This document shows positions 53,380 to 62,375 of a stretch of 64,000 bases of DNA, one piece after another (position 1 is the stretch's first letter; each line of letters begins with the position of its first letter). A program made the position numbers and the translations under genes. The DNA is from XN24 sp047921455. GTDB taxonomy: Bacteria > Pseudomonadota > Gammaproteobacteria > Steroidobacterales > XN24. Location of the stretch: positions 19,839-83,838 of the forward strand of contig JBLRWC010000008.1 of the NCBI GenBank assembly GCA_047921455.1, written 5' to 3'. The notes beneath the pieces were generated by a model, which ran no database searches, had not been told where the DNA came from, and saw nothing but the letters and a program-made list of their open reading frames with translations.

Positions 53380-54690
53380 TCAGCCGCCCGGAATGCTCAG
53401 CACCTGGCCGACGCGGATATGGTCGCTCTTCAAGCCGTTATGCCGGCGCAACACCGGCACGCTGACGTTGTAGCGGCTGGCTATCCCGGACAGGGTGTCG
53501 CCGCGCGCAATGACGACCTCGCGCGCACCGCCGCCCGCATCGCGATTGCGCGCGATCCAGGTGCCCGGCGGCGGATTCTCGTAAAAGTACTCGCGCACGC
53601 CGCTCATCAGGGCGGCGGACAGCTGCGCCTGGTAGCGCCCATCGCGCAAGCGCTGCTCTTCCTCGAAATTCGAAATAAAGGCGGCTTCGACCAGGATCGA
53701 GGGGATGTCGGGCGCCTTGAGAACCACGAAACCGGCCTGCTGGACCGTGGTCTTGTGGAGCCGATTCACCCCGCCCAGGCGATTGAGCACGAAGTCGCCC
53801 ACCTCGAGGCTCGCCCCGATCGAGGCGTTCTGCGACAAGTCGAGCAACACCGACGCCAGCATGTCGTCCTTGTCGTCCAGGCTGACGCCGCCGACCAGGT
53901 CGGCGGCATTCTCGCGCGCCGCCAGCCAGCGTGCGGCTTCATCGGTGGCGCCCTTCTGGGACAGGACGTAAACCGATGAACCGCGCGCGTTCGGATTCTT
54001 GAAGGCATCTGCATGAATGGAAATAAACAAGTCGGCCCGGTGTTGCCGCGCGATGGCCACGCGCTGCTGCAGGCTGAGGAAATAATCGCCGTTGCGGACC
54101 AGCACCGCGCGCATGCCCGGTTCCCGATTGATGTCGTCCGCAAGACGCCGCGCGATCGACAGCACGACGTCCTTCTCGTACGTGCCACGCGGCCCGATCG
54201 CACCCGGATCCTCCCCGCCGTGACCGGCATCCACGGCAATCACGAGGTCGCGACTTCCTGAGTCAGCCCGCATCACTGCGGTTTGAGCCCTGGCTCGCTG
54301 GGCGTCGAGCTCGATAATCAAGCGATGACCGTAGCGCCCTTCGGGCCGCACCAGGAAGCTGCGCGGCGTCGCCACAGCGGCCAGGTCCACCACGATGCGC
54401 ACTCCGCCATCGGCCCTGTTCGCGCCGCGCACTGACTCGACGAGGCCCACCCCGCCGGGCAGGCGCACACGCTTGAGATCCAGGCTCGCCGGCTTCAGGT
54501 CCACGACCACGCGACTGGGATTCTCCAGCGTAAACAGCGTGTGGCTGGCGGGATCGGAAAGATCGAGGACCACGCGCGTGGACTCCGGACCGGCCCACAA
54601 GCGCACGTCACGCACCTGGACTTCGGCCCCGGCCGGGGAAATCGCCAGCAGCATGATCAGCAGGAGACTGTTGAGGATAATCCTTGGCAT
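53380..54690 (-). CDS. N-acetylmuramoyl-L-alanine amidase, AmiB/AmiC type with LysM
   Basis: 436 residues from ATG at 54690. A signal peptide (ILNSLLLIMLLAISPAGA), then an AMIN domain for septal targeting (VQVRDVRLWAGPESTRVVLDLS), then the zinc amidase_3 domain with VIAVDAGHGGEDPGAIG, SIHADAF and VEAAFISNFEEE, then a C-terminal LysM repeat (VVIARGDTLSGIASRYNVSVPVLRRHNGL). It cleaves septal peptidoglycan during daughter-cell separation. It lies between tsaE and mutL, the common order. Confidence 0.95.
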   Translation of the reverse strand: MPRIILNSLLLIMLLAISPAGAEVQVRDVRLWAGPESTRVVLDLSDPASHTLFTLENPSRVVVDLKPASLDLKRVRLPGGVGLVESVRGANRADGGVRIVVDLAAVATPRSFLVRPEGRYGHRLIIELDAQRARAQTAVMRADSGSRDLVIAVDAGHGGEDPGAIGPRGTYEKDVVLSIARRLADDINREPGMRAVLVRNGDYFLSLQQRVAIARQHRADLFISIHADAFKNPNARGSSVYVLSQKGATDEAARWLAARENAADLVGGVSLDDKDDMLASVLLDLSQNASIGASLEVGDFVLNRLGGVNRLHKTTVQQAGFVVLKAPDIPSILVEAAFISNFEEEQRLRDGRYQAQLSAALMSGVREYFYENPPPGTWIARNRDAGGGAREVVIARGDTLSGIASRYNVSVPVLRRHNGLKSDHIRVGQVLSIPGG

Positions 54691-54796
54691 TTCCAGCTGT
54701 TTCGTCTGATACCGGGAAGCAACTTTAACCACATTCGATGCTTTCTGGCAATATCTATTGCAGAAACAACTGTCTGTAACTGAAACCTCCGGACCT

Positions 54797-55291
54797 TTAT
54801 GAGGTCTGCTCGGCGGTCCCGGGCTGTGCTTGCAGGCTCCCGAGGAGCGCCCGGCCAACCGCGGTCAGGCCGTCGCAACGGGCGCTGCGTCCCTCCCCTG
54901 CGTAATCCAGCGAAATTCGTACATCAGGCTGCGGCAACCGGTCGCCGCCGCGCGCTGCCCACTCCACCAGGACTACAGCCCCCGGCACAAGCAGATCCAC
55001 CAGTCCGAGGTAGTCGAGCTCACCAGGGTCGGCCAATCGGTACAGGTCGAGGTGGATCACTTGGCACGCGGCCAGCTCGTAGGGCTCGAGCAGGGTGAAT
55101 GTCGGGCTGCGCACCTTCCCCTTGTGTCCTAGCTGGCTCAACAGGCCGCGAGCCAGCGTCGTCTTGCCGGCGCCGAGTGGACCTTCCAGGTGCACGATCA
55201 CGGCTGCTTGCCTGCTGGCCCGGGCCAGCGGCGCGGCGAGCGCACGGCCCAGCGCTTCCGTGGCGGCCGCGTCAGCGAGCTGGCGGTGCAT
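54797..55291 (-). CDS. tsaE: TsaE, ATPase for tRNA t6A37 synthesis
   Basis: 164 residues with the P loop LEGPLGAGKTTLARGLL, then SPTFTLLEPYE and VIHLDLYRLADPGELDYLG. It works with TsaB/TsaD to make threonylcarbamoyladenosine in tRNA. Its ATG overlaps the end of nnr by 20 bases. Confidence 0.95.
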   Translation of the reverse strand: MHRQLADAAATEALGRALAAPLARASRQAAVIVHLEGPLGAGKTTLARGLLSQLGHKGKVRSPTFTLLEPYELAACQVIHLDLYRLADPGELDYLGLVDLLVPGAVVLVEWAARGGDRLPQPDVRISLDYAGEGRSARCDGLTAVGRALLGSLQAQPGTAEQTS

Positions 55292-56774
55292 CGACCGGGT
55301 TCACCCAGGACCGGAGCGCGGCGAACAGGTCCCCGGCAACCAGGCCGCGTTCACCGCCTGCAGCGGCGTCATCGGCCGCCAGCGCATGGACAAGCACTCC
55401 AAGGCAGGCGGCCCGCTCCAGGTCGCCCAGCTGGGCGGCCAGTCCGGCAATGACCCCGGTCAGCACGTCGCCCATGCCGCCGCTGGCCATGCCCGGGTTG
55501 CCGCGATCACACAGCCACAACGAAGCGCTTGCGCCGCACACCAGCGTCCCCGCGCCCTTCAGCACCGCCACGCCGCCGTAGCGTGCCCGCAGCTCCCGCA
55601 CGGCGGCCGGGCGGTCGGCCTCGATGGCTGCGGCGTCACTGCCCAGCAGCCGACCGGCTTCGCCCGGGTGCGGCGTCAGCACCCAGCGATCAGAGCGCTG
55701 CGGCGCAGCCGACAAAAGATTCAATGCATCCGCATCCAGCACGCATGGCAAGCCCGATCCGAGCGCAGTGCCCAGCAACTCCGTGGCCCAGGGTGAACGC
55801 CCGAGGCCGGGACCAATCGCGATCACGGTCGCGCGCGCCAGCAGCGGCTGAAGCGCTTCCGGCCCGGCAATTCCCCGGCACATCAGTTCCGGCCGGGCCG
55901 CCAGGATCGGCGCGACATGCGCCGGGTGCGTCGCAACACTGACCAGGCCCGCCCCGGCACGCAGTGCGGCCTCGCCGGCCAGGCGCGCGGCGCCACCCAT
56001 CCCCTCGTCGCCGCCGATGACCAGCACATGCCCAAATTGACCCTTGTGCGCATCGCGCGCCCTCGCCGGCAACCAGTCGCCTGCCAGGCGCGCTTCGAGC
56101 CGCCGCGCGGCGGGCACCAGGCCGCGCTCCAGGCCGGGCGGCGTACCTAGCGCGTCGAATGCCAGCGCGCCGGCCAGCGCACGGCCGCGCCCGGTGAACA
56201 AACCCAGTTTCAAGCCGATGAAAGATACCGTCAGCTGAGCGCGGACGGCGCAACCCATCACTCGCCCGGTGTCGGCGTGCAGGCCACTGGGGATATCCAG
56301 CGCAACTACCGGTCGTGCCGCCGCATTGATCGACTCTACGGCGCTTGCGAAGGGTCCGGCCAGGTCACGATCCAGGCCCGTGCCCAGCAAAGCGTCGACC
56401 AACGGGCCATCACCGCCGGGATCGCCCGCGCCATCCCACCGAATAATTTCCCCGCCCGCCTGGAGAAAATCTTCACGGGCCGATGCAGCGTCGCCCCGCA
56501 GGGCGTCCGGGTCGGCCACCGCCAGCATGCGCACCGCCAACCCCGCCTGCCGTGCCAGGCGCGCCACCACGTAGCCATCGCCAGCATTATTGCCGGCGCC
56601 GCATACCACGGTGATGGCCCGTGTCGCCGGCCAGCGGCGCAACAGCGCATCCAGTGCAGCCGCGCCCGCCCGCTCCATCAGCTCGCGGCCAGCGATGCCG
56701 TGATCCTCGATAGCGCGCCGGTCGAGTTCGCGCACCTGCGCAGCGGTCCATAGTTCACGCGGTAGGGTTTGCAT
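55272..56774 (-). CDS. nnr: Bifunctional NAD(P)HX epimerase / ADP-dependent dehydratase
   Basis: 500 residues from ATG at 56774. The N-terminal YjeF_N epimerase (VVCGAGNNAGDGYVVARLA) is fused to a C-terminal YjeF_C dehydratase with VIGGDEGMGGAARLAGEAALRAGAGLV, LTPHPGEAGRLLG and ASGGMGDVLTGVIAGL. It repairs hydrated NAD(P)H. It is divergent from queG with about 40 bases between starts. Confidence 0.95.
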   Translation of the reverse strand: MQTLPRELWTAAQVRELDRRAIEDHGIAGRELMERAGAAALDALLRRWPATRAITVVCGAGNNAGDGYVVARLARQAGLAVRMLAVADPDALRGDAASAREDFLQAGGEIIRWDGAGDPGGDGPLVDALLGTGLDRDLAGPFASAVESINAAARPVVALDIPSGLHADTGRVMGCAVRAQLTVSFIGLKLGLFTGRGRALAGALAFDALGTPPGLERGLVPAARRLEARLAGDWLPARARDAHKGQFGHVLVIGGDEGMGGAARLAGEAALRAGAGLVSVATHPAHVAPILAARPELMCRGIAGPEALQPLLARATVIAIGPGLGRSPWATELLGTALGSGLPCVLDADALNLLSAAPQRSDRWVLTPHPGEAGRLLGSDAAAIEADRPAAVRELRARYGGVAVLKGAGTLVCGASASLWLCDRGNPGMASGGMGDVLTGVIAGLAAQLGDLERAACLGVLVHALAADDAAAGGERGLVAGDLFAALRSWVNPVDAPPAR

Positions 56775-56812
56775 GGCCCGGATTATACTGCGGCCCAGGG
56801 AGAATCCTGCCG

Positions 56813-57913
56813 ATGAATGAAACCACCCAGCCGGCTGCAGCGCCAATGAAAAACTTCGACCCCGCTTTGCTGGTACGGGACATCAAGGAATGGGGCCGTG
56901 CACTCGGCTTCGGCAAGCTGGGTATCGCGCACACGGCGCTGCCGGAGGACGAAGCCTGGCTGAAACGCTGGCTGGCGCTCGGCCGCCACGGGGAAATGGC
57001 CTGGATGGCGCGCCACGGGACCCGTCGCAGCCGGCCCGCACGGTTGCTGCCCGGCACTGTGACCGTGATCGCTGCGCGCATGGATTACCTGCCCCCGGAC
57101 GCCGCCGACCCGGACGCTGTGCTCGCTGATCCCGAACTCGCCTACATCTCCCGCTACGCGCTCGGCCGCGACTATCACAAGGTGCTGCGCAACCGCTTGC
57201 AACGCCTCGCGGACCGCATCAGCAATGCGGTGGGAACGTTCGGCTACCGGGTATTCACGGACAGCGCCCCGGTGCTCGAGAAAGCCCTCGCCCGTGACGC
57301 GGGCCTGGGTTGGATCGGCAAACACACCAACCTGCTGGCACGCGACGCGGGCAGCTGGTTTTTCCTCGGCGAGATCTACACCGACCTGCCATTGCCCGCC
57401 GACAGCGCCGGCAGCGCCCACTGCGGCAGCTGCACGGCATGCATCACCGTCTGCCCGACCGCCGCCATCGTCGCACCCTATGAACTGGATGCCCGGCGGT
57501 GCATTTCCTACCTGACTATTGAACACCCGGGCGCCATTCCCGAACCGTTGCGCAAGTCGCTTGGCAACCGGATCTATGGCTGCGACGATTGCCAGCTTGT
57601 CTGCCCGTGGAACCGCTATGCACAGCTCGCCGCCCAACCCGACTTTCGCCCCCGGGACGGCCTGGATGCGCCGGCGCTGGCCGAGTTGTTCGGCTGGAGC
57701 GAAACCGAGTTCCTGGCGCGCACCCAGGGTTCCGCCATCCGGCGGATCGGACATGAACGCTGGCTCCGGAACATCGCCATTGCGCTCGGCAACGCAGCCC
57801 CCGACCCGCGGGCCCGCAGCGCCCTCGCGGCGCGCGCCGATCATCCCTCCGAACTGGTCCGGGAGCATGTCACATGGGCGTTACAGCAGCACGAGTCCCG
57901 CCAGCAGCGTTGA
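56813..57913 (+). CDS. queG: Epoxyqueuosine reductase QueG
   Basis: 366 residues. The N-terminal cobalamin-binding region carries YGRDYHK-like ALGRDYHKVLRNRL. Two [4Fe-4S] clusters are provided by CGSCTACITVCPTAAI and CDDCQLVCPWNRYA with the intervening RRCISYLTIEH. A C-terminal HEAT-like region follows. It performs the last step of queuosine synthesis in tRNA. The nnr/queG head-to-head pair is conserved. Confidence 0.97.
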   Translation: MNETTQPAAAPMKNFDPALLVRDIKEWGRALGFGKLGIAHTALPEDEAWLKRWLALGRHGEMAWMARHGTRRSRPARLLPGTVTVIAARMDYLPPDAADPDAVLADPELAYISRYALGRDYHKVLRNRLQRLADRISNAVGTFGYRVFTDSAPVLEKALARDAGLGWIGKHTNLLARDAGSWFFLGEIYTDLPLPADSAGSAHCGSCTACITVCPTAAIVAPYELDARRCISYLTIEHPGAIPEPLRKSLGNRIYGCDDCQLVCPWNRYAQLAAQPDFRPRDGLDAPALAELFGWSETEFLARTQGSAIRRIGHERWLRNIAIALGNAAPDPRARSALAARADHPSELVREHVTWALQQHESRQQR

Positions 57914-57991
57914 ACTGAAGCGACGCAACGCACACAATCGTGGAATTGGGCATTGGACGCCACCGCTCACCCCACAAGGAACAGCGCACTC

Positions 57992-58981
57992 ATGAGCGAT
58001 TCGAGTCCGAGTTCTAGTGAAACCCAAGGCGTGGCGTTCGTCGACGCGCCTGACATCAGGCACTTTCTCGCCGGCCTGCTGCTTTTCAACGGCGTGGATA
58101 TTCGCGCCGTCGGGCCTTTCCTGGCCCGCACGCACCGCCAGGACATCAAGGCAGGTGAAGTCCTGATTTCCCCCGAAACACGCAACACGCGCGTGTTCGT
58201 GATTCTTTCCGGCGCATTGGAAGTGCGCCTTGAATCCGCCGATAGCGCGCCGCTGACGACACTCAATCCCGGTCAGTGCGCCGGTGAAATGTCCATCATC
58301 GAGGCCAAGGATCCATCCGCATGGGTGATTGCGGCGCGCGATTCGCACCTCATGGTTGTGGAGCAGGACATCCTGTGGCGAATGATCAATGTGTCCCACG
58401 CCTTCGCCCGCAACCTGCTGATCATCCTTTCATCGCGCGTCCGCTCGGACAACCAGGTCATCCTCGACAGCGTCGGCGTGTTGCGCGAAATCGAACGGCA
58501 CGCGGTGACCGACGCGCTCACCGACCTGCACAATCGTCACTGGCTGGACAACATGTTCCGCCGTCGCCTCGAGCGTTGCCTCAAGGACGAGGCCCCAGCT
58601 TCCATCGTCATGGTGGATGTCGACCAGTTCAAGGCCTACAACGATCGACATGGGCATATCGCCGGCGATCGGGCGCTGCGCCTGGTGGCCGAGACTCTGC
58701 GGGACAACTTCCGCCCGGGCGACATGCTCGCGCGTTTCGGCGGCGACGAGTTCAGCATCCTGTTACCGGGTGCGAACGTCGAGGCTGCCCGCAGTTGCGC
58801 GGAACGTGCGCGCTGGGCCGTGCTGCGGGCGACCGACATCGATCCCGGTGCTCCCAAGGTCACGATTTCGGCCGGCATCGCTGCCGCCGAGTCCGACGAT
58901 ACCCTCGAGATGCTGATCGCGCGTGCCGACGATGCGCTCTATCGCGCCAAGCTCGGCGGCAGGAATCGAGTCGAAACCTAG
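57992..58981 (+). CDS. Diguanylate cyclase with cyclic-nucleotide-binding-like sensor
   Basis: 329 residues from ATG at 57992 (AAGGA 11 bases upstream). A cNMP-binding-like domain (residues 25-150; VLISPETRNTRVFVILSGALEVRL, GQCAGEMSIIEAKDPSAWVIA) precedes a GGDEF domain (residues 180-329). The active motif is RFGGDEFSIL and the inhibitory site RPGD lies exactly five residues before it. It is therefore predicted to make cyclic di-GMP with product inhibition. No DNA-binding domain or membrane segment is seen. The ligand of the sensor is unknown. Confidence 0.9.
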   Translation: MSDSSPSSSETQGVAFVDAPDIRHFLAGLLLFNGVDIRAVGPFLARTHRQDIKAGEVLISPETRNTRVFVILSGALEVRLESADSAPLTTLNPGQCAGEMSIIEAKDPSAWVIAARDSHLMVVEQDILWRMINVSHAFARNLLIILSSRVRSDNQVILDSVGVLREIERHAVTDALTDLHNRHWLDNMFRRRLERCLKDEAPASIVMVDVDQFKAYNDRHGHIAGDRALRLVAETLRDNFRPGDMLARFGGDEFSILLPGANVEAARSCAERARWAVLRATDIDPGAPKVTISAGIAAAESDDTLEMLIARADDALYRAKLGGRNRVET

Positions 58982-58997
58982 GGTTCGCGGCGCGGAC

Positions 58998-59378
58998 TCA
59001 GGCTGCCTGTACCGGGATGGCGCTGCCCGTGCGCGTGACGCGGTTCTGCTCGTCGAGGTAGACCAGGCGGGGCTTGTGCAGCCGCGCCTGTTGTTCAGTC
59101 ATACCGCCGTAAGCGCAAATGATGACCCGGTCCCCGGGCCGCGCCTTGTGCGCCGCCGCCCCATTCACCGAAATTACGCGCGACCCCGCCTCCGCGCGGA
59201 TCGCGTAGGTAGTGAAACGTTCGCCGCCGGTCACATTGTAGATCTGGATCTGTTCGTATTCGAAAATACCAGCAAGCTCCAGCAGGTCCGAATCGATCGC
59301 GCACGAACCTTCGTAATCAAGCTCTGCGTGCGTTACGCAGGCCCGGTGAAGCTTGGCCTTGAGCAAAGTCAGCTGCAT
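58998..59378 (-). CDS. panD: Aspartate 1-decarboxylase (pyruvoyl type)
   Basis: 126 residues, beginning MQLTLLKAKLHRACVTHAELDYEGSC. The self-cleavage site Gly24-Ser25 that forms the pyruvoyl cofactor is present in DYEGSC. It makes beta-alanine for pantothenate. It follows panC by 39 bases. Confidence 0.97.
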   Translation of the reverse strand: MQLTLLKAKLHRACVTHAELDYEGSCAIDSDLLELAGIFEYEQIQIYNVTGGERFTTYAIRAEAGSRVISVNGAAAHKARPGDRVIICAYGGMTEQQARLHKPRLVYLDEQNRVTRTGSAIPVQAA

Positions 59379-59417
59379 CGGTTCCTCCTTCCCACGCGTG
59401 TCCGCGCGCCGCTCGAA

Positions 59418-60332
59418 TCAAACTGTTACGCCCGGCTCACTGGCCGGCCCGATAGACCTGCCGGACATTCCCGCCGGTAAGTTTACGACAAGATTATCAA
59501 TCAATCGTGCCCGTCCCAGCCGGGCCGCTGCCAGGATCACCAGGCGTTCGTCCAGCGCATCCGGCACCAGCAGCCCATCCTGCCCACGAATCTCGAAATA
59601 TTCCGGTTCAAGCCCGGCCGACCGGATATTGTCCATGCCAGCGTGCTGTATTGCAACAAAATCACGTTCGCCACCGAGCAACGCCTCGCCAGCAGCGCGC
59701 AAGGCATTATACATCCCGGGGGCCCGTGCTCTTTCGTGCTCGGTCAGGTAACGGTTTCGGGAGCTCAACGCCAGGCCGTCCGGTTCACGCCGGGTCGGTA
59801 CGCCGAGAATTTCGACCGGAAAGCCCAGGTCCAATGTCATCTGCCGAATCACCGCCAGTTGTTGCCAGTCTTTTTCACCGAACACCGCCAGCTGGGGCTG
59901 CACGAGGTTGAACAGCTTGGCGACGATGGTGGCCACTCCGCTGAAGTGCCCCGGGCGCGACCGGCCGCACAGGATATCGCCCAGGCCGGGCACCTCCACG
60001 CGGGTCGTCGCGGTGCGGCCGCGCGGATACATGGCCTGCTCATCCGGCGTGAAGACCAGGTCGCAATCTTCGCCCGCCAGGCACGCCAGGTCGGCCTCCA
60101 GGGTACGGGGATAAGCGGCAAAATCCTCGTTGGGTCCGAACTGCAGGCGATTCACGAAAATACTTACCACGACGCGATCCGCATGGGCCGCCGCGGCGCG
60201 CACCAGGTCCAGGTGCCCCGCATGCAAGTTGCCCATGGTAGGCGCAAACGCGATTCTCAGGCCCTCACGACGCCAGCCGTCGAGCCGCTCGCGCAGCGCA
60301 GCGGGCGCCGCGATAACGATCGGCGTGCTCAC
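59418..60332 (-). CDS. panC: Pantothenate synthetase
   Basis: 304 residues with FAPTMGNLHAGHLDLVRAAAAH (HIGH-type nucleotide motif), VFGEKDWQQLAVIRQM, and LALSSRNRYLTEHER. It joins pantoate and beta-alanine. The start is GTG at 60332, overlapping the panB stop (GTGA). Confidence 0.97.
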   Translation of the reverse strand: MSTPIVIAAPAALRERLDGWRREGLRIAFAPTMGNLHAGHLDLVRAAAAHADRVVVSIFVNRLQFGPNEDFAAYPRTLEADLACLAGEDCDLVFTPDEQAMYPRGRTATTRVEVPGLGDILCGRSRPGHFSGVATIVAKLFNLVQPQLAVFGEKDWQQLAVIRQMTLDLGFPVEILGVPTRREPDGLALSSRNRYLTEHERARAPGMYNALRAAGEALLGGERDFVAIQHAGMDNIRSAGLEPEYFEIRGQDGLLVPDALDERLVILAAARLGRARLIDNLVVNLPAGMSGRSIGPASEPGVTV

Positions 60333-61165
60333 GAAAAACAGTGTTCGGCAGCCGGGTAACTGCCGTCTCGTACCGCTGCGACATAACGCGTCAGCGCATC
60401 GGTTACGCCGTCAGCGCCCGCCAGGAAATCGCGTGCAAAGCGGGGCTTGCGGCCCGGCGTGATCGACAGGATGTCGTACAGGACCAGGATCTGGCCGTCC
60501 ACGTCCGGGCCCGCACCGATGCCGATGACCGGGACCGTGAGCGCCGCCGCGATCGCCTGGCCCAGCGACGACGGGACACACTCGAGCAACACGATATCCG
60601 CGCCGGCCTCCTGCAGCGCATGGGCATCCGCCAGCATCTGCTTGGCGGCCCGGTCATCGCGCCCCTGGACCTTGAACCCGCCCAGCTTGTGGATCGACTG
60701 CGGCGTCAGGCCGATGTGTGCGCAGACGGGAATATCGCGCGCGGCGAGGAACTCCACGGTACGCACCTGCAAGGCGCCGCCTTCCAGCTTGACCATGGCG
60801 GCGCCGCCGTCCTGCATCAGGCGCACGGCATTGGCAAAGGCCGGCTCGGGCAGCGAATAACTGCCGAACGGCATGTCGACAACCAGGAACGCACGCGCCA
60901 GGCCGCGCCGCACGCACCGGGTGTGATAAACCATGTCGGCGACGGTCACCGGCACCGTGGTGTCGTGTCCCTGGATCACCATGCCGAGCGAATCGCCCAC
61001 CAGCACCAGGTCCGTGCCCGCCATATCGACTGCTGCGGCGAAACTGGCGTCATACGCCGTCAGGCAAGCGATTTTCTCGCCGCCGGTTTTCATTTTCCTG
61101 AGGCTGTCCAGGGTCACCGGTTTTTCGCTGCGCGCCCGGTCCTGGAGATGACTGTACATGGTCAT
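60329..61165 (-). CDS. panB: 3-methyl-2-oxobutanoate hydroxymethyltransferase
   Basis: 278 residues, with VLVGDSLGMVIQGHDTTVPVT, MVKLEGG, CAHIGLTPQSIHKLGGFKVQG and IGIGAGPDVDGQILVLYD. It makes ketopantoate from ketoisovalerate. ATG at 61165 has AGGGGA a few bases upstream; a second ATG at 61159 is in frame. First gene of panB-panC-panD. Confidence 0.97.
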   Translation of the reverse strand: MTMYSHLQDRARSEKPVTLDSLRKMKTGGEKIACLTAYDASFAAAVDMAGTDLVLVGDSLGMVIQGHDTTVPVTVADMVYHTRCVRRGLARAFLVVDMPFGSYSLPEPAFANAVRLMQDGGAAMVKLEGGALQVRTVEFLAARDIPVCAHIGLTPQSIHKLGGFKVQGRDDRAAKQMLADAHALQEAGADIVLLECVPSSLGQAIAAALTVPVIGIGAGPDVDGQILVLYDILSITPGRKPRFARDFLAGADGVTDALTRYVAAVRDGSYPAAEHCFS

Positions 61166-61219
61166 GTATTTATCCCCTGCTATGCAGGCGGGCCAGCATG
61201 GCCAACTCGCGAGCAAACA

Positions 61220-61873
61220 TCAATCTGCCGGGTCGGGCGGCGCTGGGTTGTAATACTGGCGCCCGCCTTCGTTTGCCTGGATGCGGCGCAGCAGGTCACG
61301 GTAATCCTGCTCGCGCCGAACCGGGTCGAACGTGGCGGCATTGACAATCAGCAGTGGCCCGGCGTCGTAGCGATGAAAAAAATTCATATAGGCATCTGAG
61401 AGGCGCCGCAGGTACTCCGGGCGCACGGCCTGCTCGTACGCAATCCCGCGCCGTTGCACCCGCTCGATGAGCGTCTCGACCGGCGCCTGCAAATACACCA
61501 CCAGGTCGGGCGTCGGGGCATCGAGGGCGAGCCCCTGGTACACCTGGTCGTACAAGCGGTACTCCTCGTCCGGCAGCGTCAGGCGCGCAAAGATACGGTC
61601 TTTCTCGAGCAGAAAATCCGCGATGCGGCCGCCGGCAAACAGGTCGGCCTGGCGCATCGCCTGCGCCTGGCGCGCCCGCTGGAACAAGAAGTGCAGTTGC
61701 GTCGGCAGGGCATTAGCCACCGGATCGCGATAGAAACGCTCCAGGAAAGGATTTTCTTCGGCTTCCTCGAGCACCAGTTCGAACTGCAGCGTGTCCGCGA
61801 GACGGCGCGCCAGCGAGGTCTTGCCGACTCCGATCGGGCCTTCGATGGCGATATAACGCAGTTCCCGGGCCAT
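61220..61873 (-). CDS. Deoxynucleoside kinase
   Basis: 217 residues of the dNK/dGK family: P loop IAIEGPIGVGKTSLARRLA, EEAEENPFLERFY, then FLLEKDRIFARLTL, and the lid region RVQRRGIAYEQ. It phosphorylates deoxynucleosides in salvage; which base is preferred is not clear. It overlaps the folK stop (ATGA) and precedes panB, an arrangement common in gammaproteobacteria. Confidence 0.9.
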   Translation of the reverse strand: MARELRYIAIEGPIGVGKTSLARRLADTLQFELVLEEAEENPFLERFYRDPVANALPTQLHFLFQRARQAQAMRQADLFAGGRIADFLLEKDRIFARLTLPDEEYRLYDQVYQGLALDAPTPDLVVYLQAPVETLIERVQRRGIAYEQAVRPEYLRRLSDAYMNFFHRYDAGPLLIVNAATFDPVRREQDYRDLLRRIQANEGGRQYYNPAPPDPAD

Positions 61874-62373
61874 CAGTCGATCAACCTGCGCAAGCCGTCA
61901 TCGCCCGCCGCCGCCGCCAGGGACGCGATCAGCGCGCCGTCCGGCAGGCGCAAGCCGGGCGCCACTTCGCACAACGGCCACAGCACGAAAGGCCGTGCCG
62001 CGATCCCGGGATGCGGTAGCGTGAGCGTGCCGTCGTTCGACTTCGCGCGGCCATAGATCAGCAGGTCGAGATCCAGCGTCCGTGGACCCCAGCGCGGCCC
62101 GTCACGACGGCGGCCATGCGCCGCCTCGATCGCCTGCAGCTCGCGCAACAACTCGCGGGCCGGCAAGGTGGTTAGCAACGCTGCCACGGCATTGACGAAA
62201 TCCGGCTGGCCCGGCGGGCCCATGGGCGGGTTCAGGTAAAAAGAGGACTGCGCCACCAGGCGCGTGTCCGGCAGGCGCGCAAGCGCGTCGAGCGCCCGGC
62301 GGAGCTGCGCGGGGGGATCGTCGAGATTGCTGCCGAGCCCGACGTAGGCAGGCGCCTGGACGCGCTGGCTCAT
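61873..62373 (-). CDS. folK: HPPK, 6-hydroxymethyl-7,8-dihydropterin pyrophosphokinase
   Basis: 166 residues with AYVGLGSNLDDPPAQLRRAL, FYLNPPMGPPGQPDFVNAVA, RWGPRTLDLDLLIYG and LPHPGIAARPFVLWPL. It activates the pterin for folate synthesis. It starts 2 bases after the pcnB stop. Confidence 0.97.
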   Translation of the reverse strand: MSQRVQAPAYVGLGSNLDDPPAQLRRALDALARLPDTRLVAQSSFYLNPPMGPPGQPDFVNAVAALLTTLPARELLRELQAIEAAHGRRRDGPRWGPRTLDLDLLIYGRAKSNDGTLTLPHPGIAARPFVLWPLCEVAPGLRLPDGALIASLAAAAGDDGLRRLID

Positions 62374-62375
62374 GC

